From CAYRSS01 sp964426945 (GTDB lineage Bacteria; Planctomycetota; Phycisphaerae; UBA1845), in assembly GCA_964426945.1 (NCBI GenBank), contig CAYRSS010000064.1, forward strand, positions 1 to 20,794: DNA of 20,794 nt, written 5' to 3'. Below the pieces are notes generated by a model. The model ran no database searches and was not told the DNA's origin. It was given only the letters and a program-made list of their open reading frames with translations. Positions 7,886-15,835 of the stretch are shown here, one piece after another; within the stretch, counting starts at the first letter, position 1; each line of letters begins with the position of its first letter. Position numbers and translations under genes: made by a program.

Positions 7886-9442
7886 ATGGCCAGAACGGCT
7901 GCCAACAAACGGTCGCGCACGGCCACCAGGGCGAGGAGGGCCAAGAGGGCTCCACCGCCGCGACCACAGTCGCTGCTCGACATGACGAACGCTCAAGCAC
8001 GAGCCTTCCTGCTCAAGCCGGACAGTTACTGCACCGTCGAGCTGCCGGACTACCTTCAGTTTGGCGGAATTCTCACGGCTGTCGCCAAGGAGATTCGCAC
8101 CTCGCCACTCTCCGGGTTGCGGAACGCCCGTCAGCATGAGGGTGTCAACTACGCGATGCTATCCAATAAGGATGGTCGGCACGCATGGCGGCCCTTCCAG
8201 TTGATTCACCCGGCTCTTTACGTGTCGCTCGTGGGTGAAATCACCAAGAAGGACCATTGGACGGCGATTCGGAGCCGCTTCGCCGAGTTCGCCGCCATCG
8301 ATGCAATCAAGTGCCTCAGCATTCCCGTAAAGTCGCTCTCAACGCAGATGGACAAGGCGGCACAGATTTCTCAATGGTGGCAAGGCATCGAGCAAGGCTC
8401 CATAGAGCTGGCGCTGGAGTACCAGTACATCCTGCATGCTGACATCACGGACTGCTACGGGGACATCTATACGCACTCGATTGCCTGGGCGCTGCATGAC
8501 CGTTCGGTCGCGAAAGCCCGGCGAAGTGACAAGACCTTGGTCGGGAACGTAATTGACGCCCACATTCAGGACATGCGACACGGCCAAACGAACGGTATTC
8601 CGCAAGGGTCCGTTCTGATGAACCTGATCGCAGAGATGGTCCTGGGCTATGCGGACCTCATGCTGGGCGGCCGACTCAAGGCGCAGGGAATCACCGAGTA
8701 CCGCATCCTGCGCTACCGTGACGATTATCGCATCTTTGTAAACAACCCCCAGCTTGGCGAGACGATCCTCAAGACGCTGACGGAAGTTCTGATAGATCTG
8801 GGCCTCAAGCTCAACGCTGAGAAAACTACCCGAAGTCAGTCCGTTGTGACCGGCTCGCTGAAACCCGACAAACGGGCATGGCTTACGGGCCGGCAGGGCG
8901 ACAAGAGCCTCCAGAAGCACTTGCTCGTGATTCATGCACACGGCATGAACTTCCCGAATGCCGGCAGCCTGGCCGTTACGCTAACCAACTTTCACGAGCG
9001 CCTTAGCTCAACAAGGGACATTCGGCACCCTCTCGTCCTGATCAGCATCGCGGTCGATATCGCGTATCAAAGCCCGCGTGTGTTTCCTGTTTGCGCGGCC
9101 ATTATCAGCAAGCTGCTCAGCGTCCTTGAAAACGACGCCGCGCGGCGGAGTGTCATTCAGAAGATTCGAGCGAAACTCTCGCAGCTCCCGAACACGGGAC
9201 ACATGGAGGTGTGGCTCCAGCGGATCAGCCATCCGATCGATCCTTCGGTGCCATTCGAGGAAACGTTGTGCCACATCGTTTGTGGCAAAGACGAGCCAAT
9301 TTGGAACAGCAATTGGATATCCTCCACGAGCCTAAGAACCGTCCTAGCGTCCAAGAACATCATTAACCGCAGGAAGCTCAGGGCGCTGAAGCGAGTTGTG
9401 CGACCGATTGAGATCAGAGTCTTCGCGTACGAGAGATACTAA
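7886..9442 (+). CDS. Reverse transcriptase, unknown-group/Abi (defence-associated) type
   Basis: 518 residues. The N-terminal 30 residues are very basic. The polymerase core spans about 110-360: ADITDCYGDIYTHSIAW (D186, motif A), NGIPQGSVLM (G237 onward), and the YRDD box RYRDDYRIF (Y277, D279, D280), giving the three catalytic aspartates. YRDD with IPQGS, and no group II intron maturase or thumb-X domain that I can see, fits the UG/Abi defence-associated RTs rather than intron or retron enzymes. A roughly 150-residue C-terminal extension is mostly helical in look, without a recognised nuclease. ATG lies four bases after the DUF262 stop. There is no intergenic space beside the gene for a retron-like or DRT2-like template RNA. 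The UG subgroup cannot be assigned by eye. Confidence 0.88.
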   Translation: MARTAANKRSRTATRARRAKRAPPPRPQSLLDMTNAQARAFLLKPDSYCTVELPDYLQFGGILTAVAKEIRTSPLSGLRNARQHEGVNYAMLSNKDGRHAWRPFQLIHPALYVSLVGEITKKDHWTAIRSRFAEFAAIDAIKCLSIPVKSLSTQMDKAAQISQWWQGIEQGSIELALEYQYILHADITDCYGDIYTHSIAWALHDRSVAKARRSDKTLVGNVIDAHIQDMRHGQTNGIPQGSVLMNLIAEMVLGYADLMLGGRLKAQGITEYRILRYRDDYRIFVNNPQLGETILKTLTEVLIDLGLKLNAEKTTRSQSVVTGSLKPDKRAWLTGRQGDKSLQKHLLVIHAHGMNFPNAGSLAVTLTNFHERLSSTRDIRHPLVLISIAVDIAYQSPRVFPVCAAIISKLLSVLENDAARRSVIQKIRAKLSQLPNTGHMEVWLQRISHPIDPSVPFEETLCHIVCGKDEPIWNSNWISSTSLRTVLASKNIINRRKLRALKRVVRPIEIRVFAYERY

Positions 9443-9462
9443 CGACGAGAGCCCGAGCCATC

Positions 9463-12372
9463 ATGGCCAAGAACAACAACAAGAAGCCGGCCGCCAAGAA
9501 GACCGTCGAGGCGCTCACGCACGATGAGGCGTCGCGGAAGAACATTCCGACGGCTGAGTATCAGTCTGTCGTGCCCAAAGAGATGCAGGCGCCGATCCGC
9601 ATTGCGTACGAGCGAGCCGTCGGCGGCGAGGGCGATCCGCTGGCTGCCGAGAAGTCCGGCCGCAATCGCGACCTGGATCCGCAGCTCATCTGGCGCGGCA
9701 AGGATGAGAAGGACTGGTCCGATCTCGTCGTGCAGGCGCCTCCCCTTTACATCCAGGAGAAGGTCCACCCCAAGGTGCTGATCGACGACCTTCAGCGGAA
9801 GACGCGTGAAGCCGAGCGTGCCAAGGAGGAGGCAGCCGCACCTACCCTCTTCGCTGATCTGTACGACCATTTCAACGGGCTGCCGAACACCGATGCGAAG
9901 ACCGAGTTCTACCAGCACGACGCGAACTGGACGAATCGGATGATTCTCGGCGACGCGCTCGAAGTCATGGCGTCGCTTGCGGAACGCGAGGGGCTTCGAG
10001 GCCAGGTACAGTGCGTCTATGTTGACCCTCCCTACGGAATCAAGTTCAACTCGAACTTCCAGTGGTCAACGACAAGCCGCGACGTGAGAGACGGCAACGT
10101 CGAGCACATCACACGAGAGCCCGAGCAGGTAAGAGCATTCAGGGATACTTGGCGCGACGGAATCCACTCTTATCTGACTTACCTTCGCGATCGACTCACC
10201 GTTGCTCGGGACTTGCTTAAGCCGTCGGGTTCCGTTTTCCTTCAAATCGGACAGGGCAATTGCCACCTGATTCGCGGCCTCTTAGATGAGGTGTTTGGCG
10301 CGGATAACTTCATATCACAGATCGTGTTTTCAAAGACAGCCGGCGCCACGTCAGAATACCTCCCCGGCACATACGATGTGCTGCTGCTTTACGCAAAATC
10401 GCGCGAGCACCTCAAGTTCCGACAGCCGTTGACGCTCAAGGAAGTCGGCGGAGTCGGTGGAGGCGCATACAAGCGTGTTCGCTTGGCTGACCTTACGGAA
10501 CGCGCTCTTCACGCCGAAGAAGTCTCAGGCCAACAAGTTCCGCCGGATGGTGCGCGCGTCTTCCGCATCGACAACCTGACGAGCCAGAGCGTCGGACGCA
10601 AGAAAGGCGAAGGCGCCGCTTCGTGGTTTCCGGTGCAGTTTCAGGGGCAGACATTTCGGCCGTCCGAAAAGGTCCGCTGGAAGACAAACGAGCAAGGGAT
10701 GGCCCGGCTGAAGATGGCGTCGCGACTAAGTACCACTGGCAGCGGGCTGTACTACGTTCGCTACTTCAACGATTTCGCGGCGTTTCAGGAGAACAATGTC
10801 TGGTCAGATACCGGCATAGCCGGATTCGCTTCAGAAAAACGATATGTCGTCGAAACGTCTGAGAAGGTTGTTCAGCGATGCTTGCTGATGGTTTCCGACC
10901 CGGGCGATCTCATCTTGGACCCAACGTGTGGTTCCGGCACGACTGCTGCTGTTGCTGAACAGTGGGGCCGGCGTTGGATCACGATTGACACATCGCGCGT
11001 CGCGCTCGCTCTCGCGCGCGCGAGGATCATGGGTGCGCGGTTTGCCTACTACTTGCTTTCAGATAGTCGCGACGGCCAACTAAGGGAGGCCGCCGTTTCG
11101 CGATTGGAGCCGTCATCCGCACCCACGAAGAATGACGTGCGTCAAGGGTTCGTCTACGAGCGCGTTCCGCACGTCATGCTCAGCAATATCGCGAGCAACG
11201 CGGAAATCGACGTGATTTGGGACAGGTCTCAGGCAATCCTCGAACCGCTTCGGCAGCAGCTCAACGTCGCGCTCAGCAAGAAGTGGGAGGAGTGGGAGAT
11301 TCCGCGCGAAGCCGATGCAAAGTGGTCAGACACCGCGAATAGGCTGCACGCGGCGTGGTGGGAGCAGCGCATCGCCCGGCAAAAGGAGATCGACGCCTCC
11401 ATCGCTGCCAAAGCCGACTTTGAGTACCTCTACGACAAGCCGTACGAGGACAAGAAAAAGGTCCGTGTCGCTGGCCCCTTCACAGTCGAGAGCCTGTCGC
11501 CGCATCGCGTGCTGACGGTTGGGCCGGACGATGAGCTGATTGACCCGGCAAAAGCGCCCGCCCGCACCGAGGACGAAGCCGGATTCGTCCGGATGATCCT
11601 GGACAACCTCAAAGCCGCCGGCGTGCAGCAGGCCCACAAGGAGGACAAGATCACGTTCTCCTCCGTCGCGCCCTGGCCCGGTCATTACATCTGCGCCGAA
11701 GGGCGGTACGTTGAAGGGGATGGCGACGGCGCGGCCAAGGAAAAGCGGGCCGGAATCTTCGTCGGCCCCGAGTTCGGCACCGTCGCCCGGCAAGACCTGG
11801 TTGCCGCCGCCCGGGAGGCCGGCGACGCCAATTTCGACGTGCTGATCGCCTGTGCGTTCAACTACGAGGCCCACGCCTCCGAATTCAGCAAGCTCGGCCG
11901 CATCCCGGTTCTGAAGGCTCGCATGAACGCCGAGCTGCACATGTCCGAGGACCTCAAGAGCACCGGCAAGGGCAACCTGTTCGTCATTTTCGGCGAGCCG
12001 GACATCGAAATGCTGCCGGTCAAAGATGGCCCCGACCGCGGCAAGGTGCGGGTCAAAATCAACGGCGTGGACGTGTTCCACCCCAGCAGCGGCGAGGTCC
12101 GCAGCGACGGCGCAGAAGGCATCGCATGCTGGTTCATCGACACCGACTATAACGAGGAGAGCTTCTTCGTTCGCCACGCCTATTTCCTCGGCGCCGGCGA
12201 CCCGTACAAGTCGCTCAAAACGACGCTCAAAGCCGAGATCAACGAGGAAGCCTGGGCAACGCTTCACAGCGACACGTCCCGGCCGTTCGAAAAGCCCAAG
12301 AGCGGCCGCATCGCGGTGAAAGTGATCAACCATCTCGGCGACGAGGTGATGAAGGTGTTCCGGGTGGAATGA
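9463..12372 (+). CDS. Type III Mod-like DNA N6-adenine methyltransferase
   Basis: 969 residues. Motif IV DPPY at 188-191 (YVDPPYGIKF) precedes motif I LDPTCGSGTT (D486), the beta-class order. The target recognition region lies between them, about 200-480. A long C-terminal part (about 640-969, starting near RVAGPFTVESLSPHRVL) is typical of the Mod partner of large Res proteins and may hold Res-contact or cofactor regions. It should methylate adenine in the site protected from the Res-like nuclease. It starts 20 bases after the RT and its TGA overlaps the next ATG. Composition changes sharply inside the gene: 60 of 120 bases are G/C in 10741-10860 but 85 of 120 in 11761-11880. Confidence 0.93.
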   Translation: MAKNNNKKPAAKKTVEALTHDEASRKNIPTAEYQSVVPKEMQAPIRIAYERAVGGEGDPLAAEKSGRNRDLDPQLIWRGKDEKDWSDLVVQAPPLYIQEKVHPKVLIDDLQRKTREAERAKEEAAAPTLFADLYDHFNGLPNTDAKTEFYQHDANWTNRMILGDALEVMASLAEREGLRGQVQCVYVDPPYGIKFNSNFQWSTTSRDVRDGNVEHITREPEQVRAFRDTWRDGIHSYLTYLRDRLTVARDLLKPSGSVFLQIGQGNCHLIRGLLDEVFGADNFISQIVFSKTAGATSEYLPGTYDVLLLYAKSREHLKFRQPLTLKEVGGVGGGAYKRVRLADLTERALHAEEVSGQQVPPDGARVFRIDNLTSQSVGRKKGEGAASWFPVQFQGQTFRPSEKVRWKTNEQGMARLKMASRLSTTGSGLYYVRYFNDFAAFQENNVWSDTGIAGFASEKRYVVETSEKVVQRCLLMVSDPGDLILDPTCGSGTTAAVAEQWGRRWITIDTSRVALALARARIMGARFAYYLLSDSRDGQLREAAVSRLEPSSAPTKNDVRQGFVYERVPHVMLSNIASNAEIDVIWDRSQAILEPLRQQLNVALSKKWEEWEIPREADAKWSDTANRLHAAWWEQRIARQKEIDASIAAKADFEYLYDKPYEDKKKVRVAGPFTVESLSPHRVLTVGPDDELIDPAKAPARTEDEAGFVRMILDNLKAAGVQQAHKEDKITFSSVAPWPGHYICAEGRYVEGDGDGAAKEKRAGIFVGPEFGTVARQDLVAAAREAGDANFDVLIACAFNYEAHASEFSKLGRIPVLKARMNAELHMSEDLKSTGKGNLFVIFGEPDIEMLPVKDGPDRGKVRVKINGVDVFHPSSGEVRSDGAEGIACWFIDTDYNEESFFVRHAYFLGAGDPYKSLKTTLKAEINEEAWATLHSDTSRPFEKPKSGRIAVKVINHLGDEVMKVFRVE

Positions 12373-15300
12373 ACGCAGCCGCCGGAATCCGGCGCAACAG
12401 GTTGGACTACAGAGAAATGCCGATTCCATCACCGAGAGCTGTATTCGATGACCCTGCTGCCCATTGGACCTTTCTCACGCAGCCGCGCGACGATGATTTT
12501 GAGGGCCAGTATTTCGACCGCAAGATAGCCGGCCAGGCGAATGTCGATCCGTCTACATTGCGAAAACAGCTAAAGGAAGTGCGCGACGAGATCACAGAAG
12601 TCGTATCAGGATTCGCTCAGCGGAACAAGAGCGGTGGCTGCCTGGTTCTCGGCATTGCCTCGAATGGCGATGTAGTCGGACTCGACCACCTGTCTGAATC
12701 CCAGCGGAACAGCCTGACCGACATCGGCGCGCTTCTGCACCATCAGGCCGCAGAGGTCAAACTCCACCATGCGAATGACGCGACCGGGAACCCGAAACTC
12801 ATCTGCCTGATTTTCGTGCCTTACACGGACAACGGAATCTGTGAGACACCGGGCACGCACCCGAAAGCTTGGACGCGTAACGGCTGCCAGAATGTGCCGC
12901 TCACCCACGAGATGCGCGAGCAGATCAAGCACACAAAGGGCCTTCTCGATTCCGAGAGCACATTTTGCTGCCTGTTCGACATAAACGATGTAGCCCGAGA
13001 CGTGCTGTCCGAGTTTCGCAAGGTTTTTCATCCGGGTTCGACTTCCGGCTTTTCGGATGAGCGATTGCTTTACGAAGCAGGTGCTATCATCCGGCGGGGT
13101 TCCGAACATTGGTTCACATACGCAGGCCTCCTATTCTTTGCCTCGAACCCACAGCGCATGTTGCCCCGCGCACACATCCGAATCCTGCGGTTTGGCGTAC
13201 CATCAAGCGATTTTCAACAACGCGGACTGCCGACTTTTGAGCAACAGTTTACCGGTCCAATCACGATGCAGATTCGCGAAGCGCGCACGTTCTTCCGAGA
13301 ATCGGCGTTCTTCAAGCGATTTCAAAAGCGTAAGCAAGGCGGTGGTTTCATTGAGGAACCCGAGTTCCCGCCAACGGCGATTGACGAAGCAATCGTAAAT
13401 GCTGTCGCACATCGCGATTATCGCACGGGTAACCCAATTGAATGCGAAGCTTACACGGATGCGTTCATCGTCAAGAATCCCGGTCGCATCTTGCAGCGCA
13501 ATCATGACGTGCCCGATTACTTCACGCTCCAGGACACCGTGCTCGATTCGATGCCACGCAATCCCAAGCTGCTCGAATGGCTCAAATTGATGAAAGATCC
13601 TGAGGGTGTCGCTTACGTCCAGGCTTTGAGCGAAGGCACGAAGCAGATGCTCTCGGAAATGACCGCGTTGGGGTTGCCGCCACCTTGGTATCGCCTGTCT
13701 GAGAATGAAACGCTGATCAAGCTCGAAAGCAAAGCTCCAGAGCGTGAGGCCGCGATTCTGGCTGCCAGCCAGGCGAAATCCACGGAATTCTGCAACCTCT
13801 TCCCGCTAATGATACGCCAGGGCGAGAGACCGGCTAGCGCCGAGTCGTTCAACACGCACTACGGCGAGTTCATGAAGGCTTTTCGAGACGTGCTCGCTGC
13901 ACACGATTGGTTCGTTGACCGCTTTAGTTTTGGCCGCATCATCGCTCACCGACGAGGAGTCGAACTTGAGATTCCTCCCGCCGCCCGCAGCGTTGTCCGC
14001 TTCTACCCCGCGTATGAATTTCAGGTCCGCGAGTATTTTCAGCAATTCTATTTGTGCCTCGACTACCAATGCCAAGTCCTGAGTGTTCAGACTCTCTCAC
14101 AGCTCGCAAAGCACCTGTCGCGAGATCAACTCATCGGCAAGCGTTGCATAGCGAACACGGGGCAGTGGAGGGAAGGCCGCCTTACCGAATTCAACACTGA
14201 ATTCGCGACCATTCAGTTCTTTGATACCGACGCTGCCGAGCAGGTCACGACACAGTCGGTCGTGCCACACTGTTCCCTGTCGATGATTGAGGTGGCGCTC
14301 CGAAAGGCCGGAATCAGTTTTGATATGACGGGCGCGATCAAGAGGCACAGCTTGGCCTCTAAATCTGGGGCAGCGCGCGAGCGGGCGGAAAAGACAGCAG
14401 CGATGGTCCAGCACATTGCCGACACGCTGTTTCCAGTCCAATTCGGCGACTTTGCAGTCGGGCTCAGCACTGATCCGGTTTCACTTGTCGAACACAAAAA
14501 GGCCTCGGGCTCATCGCTCATCGTGCATCGTTTGCCCGAACCCACCGTCGAATTTCGCGAACGGTATTCGTCACCGGACGTGCGGTCCGGAATTACGCAA
14601 TTTGGCACTTATGATGCGGATCAGCACTCGATCGAGCTTGTTCCAGTGTGTCTAGCGCCGCAACGGCGCAATATGGAGCAACTGATCGAACGCTTAAAGA
14701 CTGGGAAGTACAAGTACAGGGGAGCAGAACGCACCTTCGCTACACGGTTTTCGTACAGCAGCGTCGTCACTGTGGACGGGACAGAGGACTCACGCCGCGA
14801 AGTGGAGCGACTATTGCGGGAGCACCCGGATTGGCAAGGCAGATCTGCGCTAGATCGCCTCTTTCTCATCCATGCACCCGAGCAGGGCTACGCTCTGGAC
14901 GATCAGGCCTCTCCGTATTACCAAGTCAAGCGACTCCTGCTTGAACGCGGCGTCCCTTGCCAGATGGTCGACACGCCAACGCTTGATGATGCGGATTGGA
15001 AGGACCTCAATCTTGCGTTGAACATCACAGCCAAGTGTGGGGTAACACCGTGGGTCCTCCCGGATGCAATTCCTGACGCGGACTTTTTCGTCGGACTGTC
15101 GTATACGCAATCGCGCGAGGGTCAACGCATCATGGGCTTTGCCAACGTGTTCAACAGCTACGGCAAGTGGGAGTTCTACTCAGGAAACACGGCGTATTTC
15201 AAATTGGAGGAGCGGACGCAGCACTTGACACGCCTTGTGGAGAGCACGCTGACCAAATTGCACACACAACTGCCGCCCACACCGCGGATTGTGTTTCACT

Positions 15301-15791
15301 ATTCGGCTAAGTTCTCCAACGCGGATCGACTCTCCATCTTGGACGCCGCGCGACGAATCCGGCCGGAGGGTACGTTTACATTTGTGTGGATCAACAGTCA
15401 CCATAACGTGCGATTCTACGATAGCAGGCCAGAGACGGACGGCAGTCTGCGACGAGGGAGCTACGTCGAAGTCGCCGGCAACAAGATATTTCTCTCGACG
15501 ACAGGCTACAACCAGTTCCGAAAGGCGATGGGCACCCCAAAGCCGCTCGAAGTCTCGGCTTGGGTGCGACGTCCGGAGAGCCTCCCGAGAGCTCAGGCCG
15601 ATCGCCGAGTGCTTGCGGTTCAGGTATTGAATCTGACCAAGCTGAATTGGGCGTCCACTGACTCATTTTGTGGGGAGCCAATCACGCTGAAATACGCGGG
15701 CGACATCGCATATTTGACGGCCGCATTCCTGCGGCAGGCGGAGCCGTTCACACTGCATCCTGTCTTGGAGCGCACACCTTGGTTCATATGA
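12369..15791 (+). CDS. Schlafen/AlbA_2-ATPase-like module fused to a full-size Argonaute (MID-PIWI)
   Basis: 1140 residues; ATG overlaps the methylase stop (ATGA). Residues 40-180 fit AlbA_2/Schlafen: FEGQYFDRK (E45, D50, K52), then a GGCLVLGIASNGDVVGL strand pair at 89-105. Residues 325-375 fit the associated HATPase_c_4 module: PPTAIDEAIVNAVAHRDY (E340, N344, H348) and VKNPGRIL. Residues about 545-720 resemble an Argonaute N/L1/PAZ-like region, not certain. MID: YYQVKRLLLERGVPCQMV with Y850, K854, Q865, then K889 in NLALNITAKCG, matching the guide 5'-phosphate pocket. PIWI: about 895-1140, with FFVGLSYTQ, RIVFHYSA and a C-terminal KYAGDIAYLTAAF. The first and third catalytic aspartates appear replaced by S911 and S979, so slicing is unlikely. 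The protein probably binds a nucleic-acid guide and signals to the N-terminal effector (inference). Confidence 0.85.
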   Translation: MNAAAGIRRNRLDYREMPIPSPRAVFDDPAAHWTFLTQPRDDDFEGQYFDRKIAGQANVDPSTLRKQLKEVRDEITEVVSGFAQRNKSGGCLVLGIASNGDVVGLDHLSESQRNSLTDIGALLHHQAAEVKLHHANDATGNPKLICLIFVPYTDNGICETPGTHPKAWTRNGCQNVPLTHEMREQIKHTKGLLDSESTFCCLFDINDVARDVLSEFRKVFHPGSTSGFSDERLLYEAGAIIRRGSEHWFTYAGLLFFASNPQRMLPRAHIRILRFGVPSSDFQQRGLPTFEQQFTGPITMQIREARTFFRESAFFKRFQKRKQGGGFIEEPEFPPTAIDEAIVNAVAHRDYRTGNPIECEAYTDAFIVKNPGRILQRNHDVPDYFTLQDTVLDSMPRNPKLLEWLKLMKDPEGVAYVQALSEGTKQMLSEMTALGLPPPWYRLSENETLIKLESKAPEREAAILAASQAKSTEFCNLFPLMIRQGERPASAESFNTHYGEFMKAFRDVLAAHDWFVDRFSFGRIIAHRRGVELEIPPAARSVVRFYPAYEFQVREYFQQFYLCLDYQCQVLSVQTLSQLAKHLSRDQLIGKRCIANTGQWREGRLTEFNTEFATIQFFDTDAAEQVTTQSVVPHCSLSMIEVALRKAGISFDMTGAIKRHSLASKSGAARERAEKTAAMVQHIADTLFPVQFGDFAVGLSTDPVSLVEHKKASGSSLIVHRLPEPTVEFRERYSSPDVRSGITQFGTYDADQHSIELVPVCLAPQRRNMEQLIERLKTGKYKYRGAERTFATRFSYSSVVTVDGTEDSRREVERLLREHPDWQGRSALDRLFLIHAPEQGYALDDQASPYYQVKRLLLERGVPCQMVDTPTLDDADWKDLNLALNITAKCGVTPWVLPDAIPDADFFVGLSYTQSREGQRIMGFANVFNSYGKWEFYSGNTAYFKLEERTQHLTRLVESTLTKLHTQLPPTPRIVFHYSAKFSNADRLSILDAARRIRPEGTFTFVWINSHHNVRFYDSRPETDGSLRRGSYVEVAGNKIFLSTTGYNQFRKAMGTPKPLEVSAWVRRPESLPRAQADRRVLAVQVLNLTKLNWASTDSFCGEPITLKYAGDIAYLTAAFLRQAEPFTLHPVLERTPWFI

Positions 15792-15798
15792 GGCAGAC

Positions 15799-15814
15799 GC
15801 TCGGCAGGCCGAGC
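15799..15814 (+). promoter_or_regulatory. Short hairpin between Argonaute and helicase genes
   Basis: GCTCGGC-AG-GCCGAGC is a perfect inverted repeat with a tiny loop, placed in the 44-base gap after the Argonaute stop. No T-run follows, so it is not a clear intrinsic terminator. It could stabilise the upstream mRNA end or reduce downstream expression. Confidence 0.35.
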
Positions 15815-15835
15815 ACGAAATCGGATTGAACGACG

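Noticed and set aside
11326..12432. 368-codon minus-strand frame over the methylase C-terminus
   Set aside because: Composition (Val/Leu/Gly/His-rich, no domain) is typical of an antisense shadow; the plus strand carries a clear methylase.
15799..15814. Intrinsic terminator after the Argonaute gene
   Set aside because: The stem is perfect but lacks a T-run and the operon continues on the same strand 22 bases later, so it is kept only as a hairpin.
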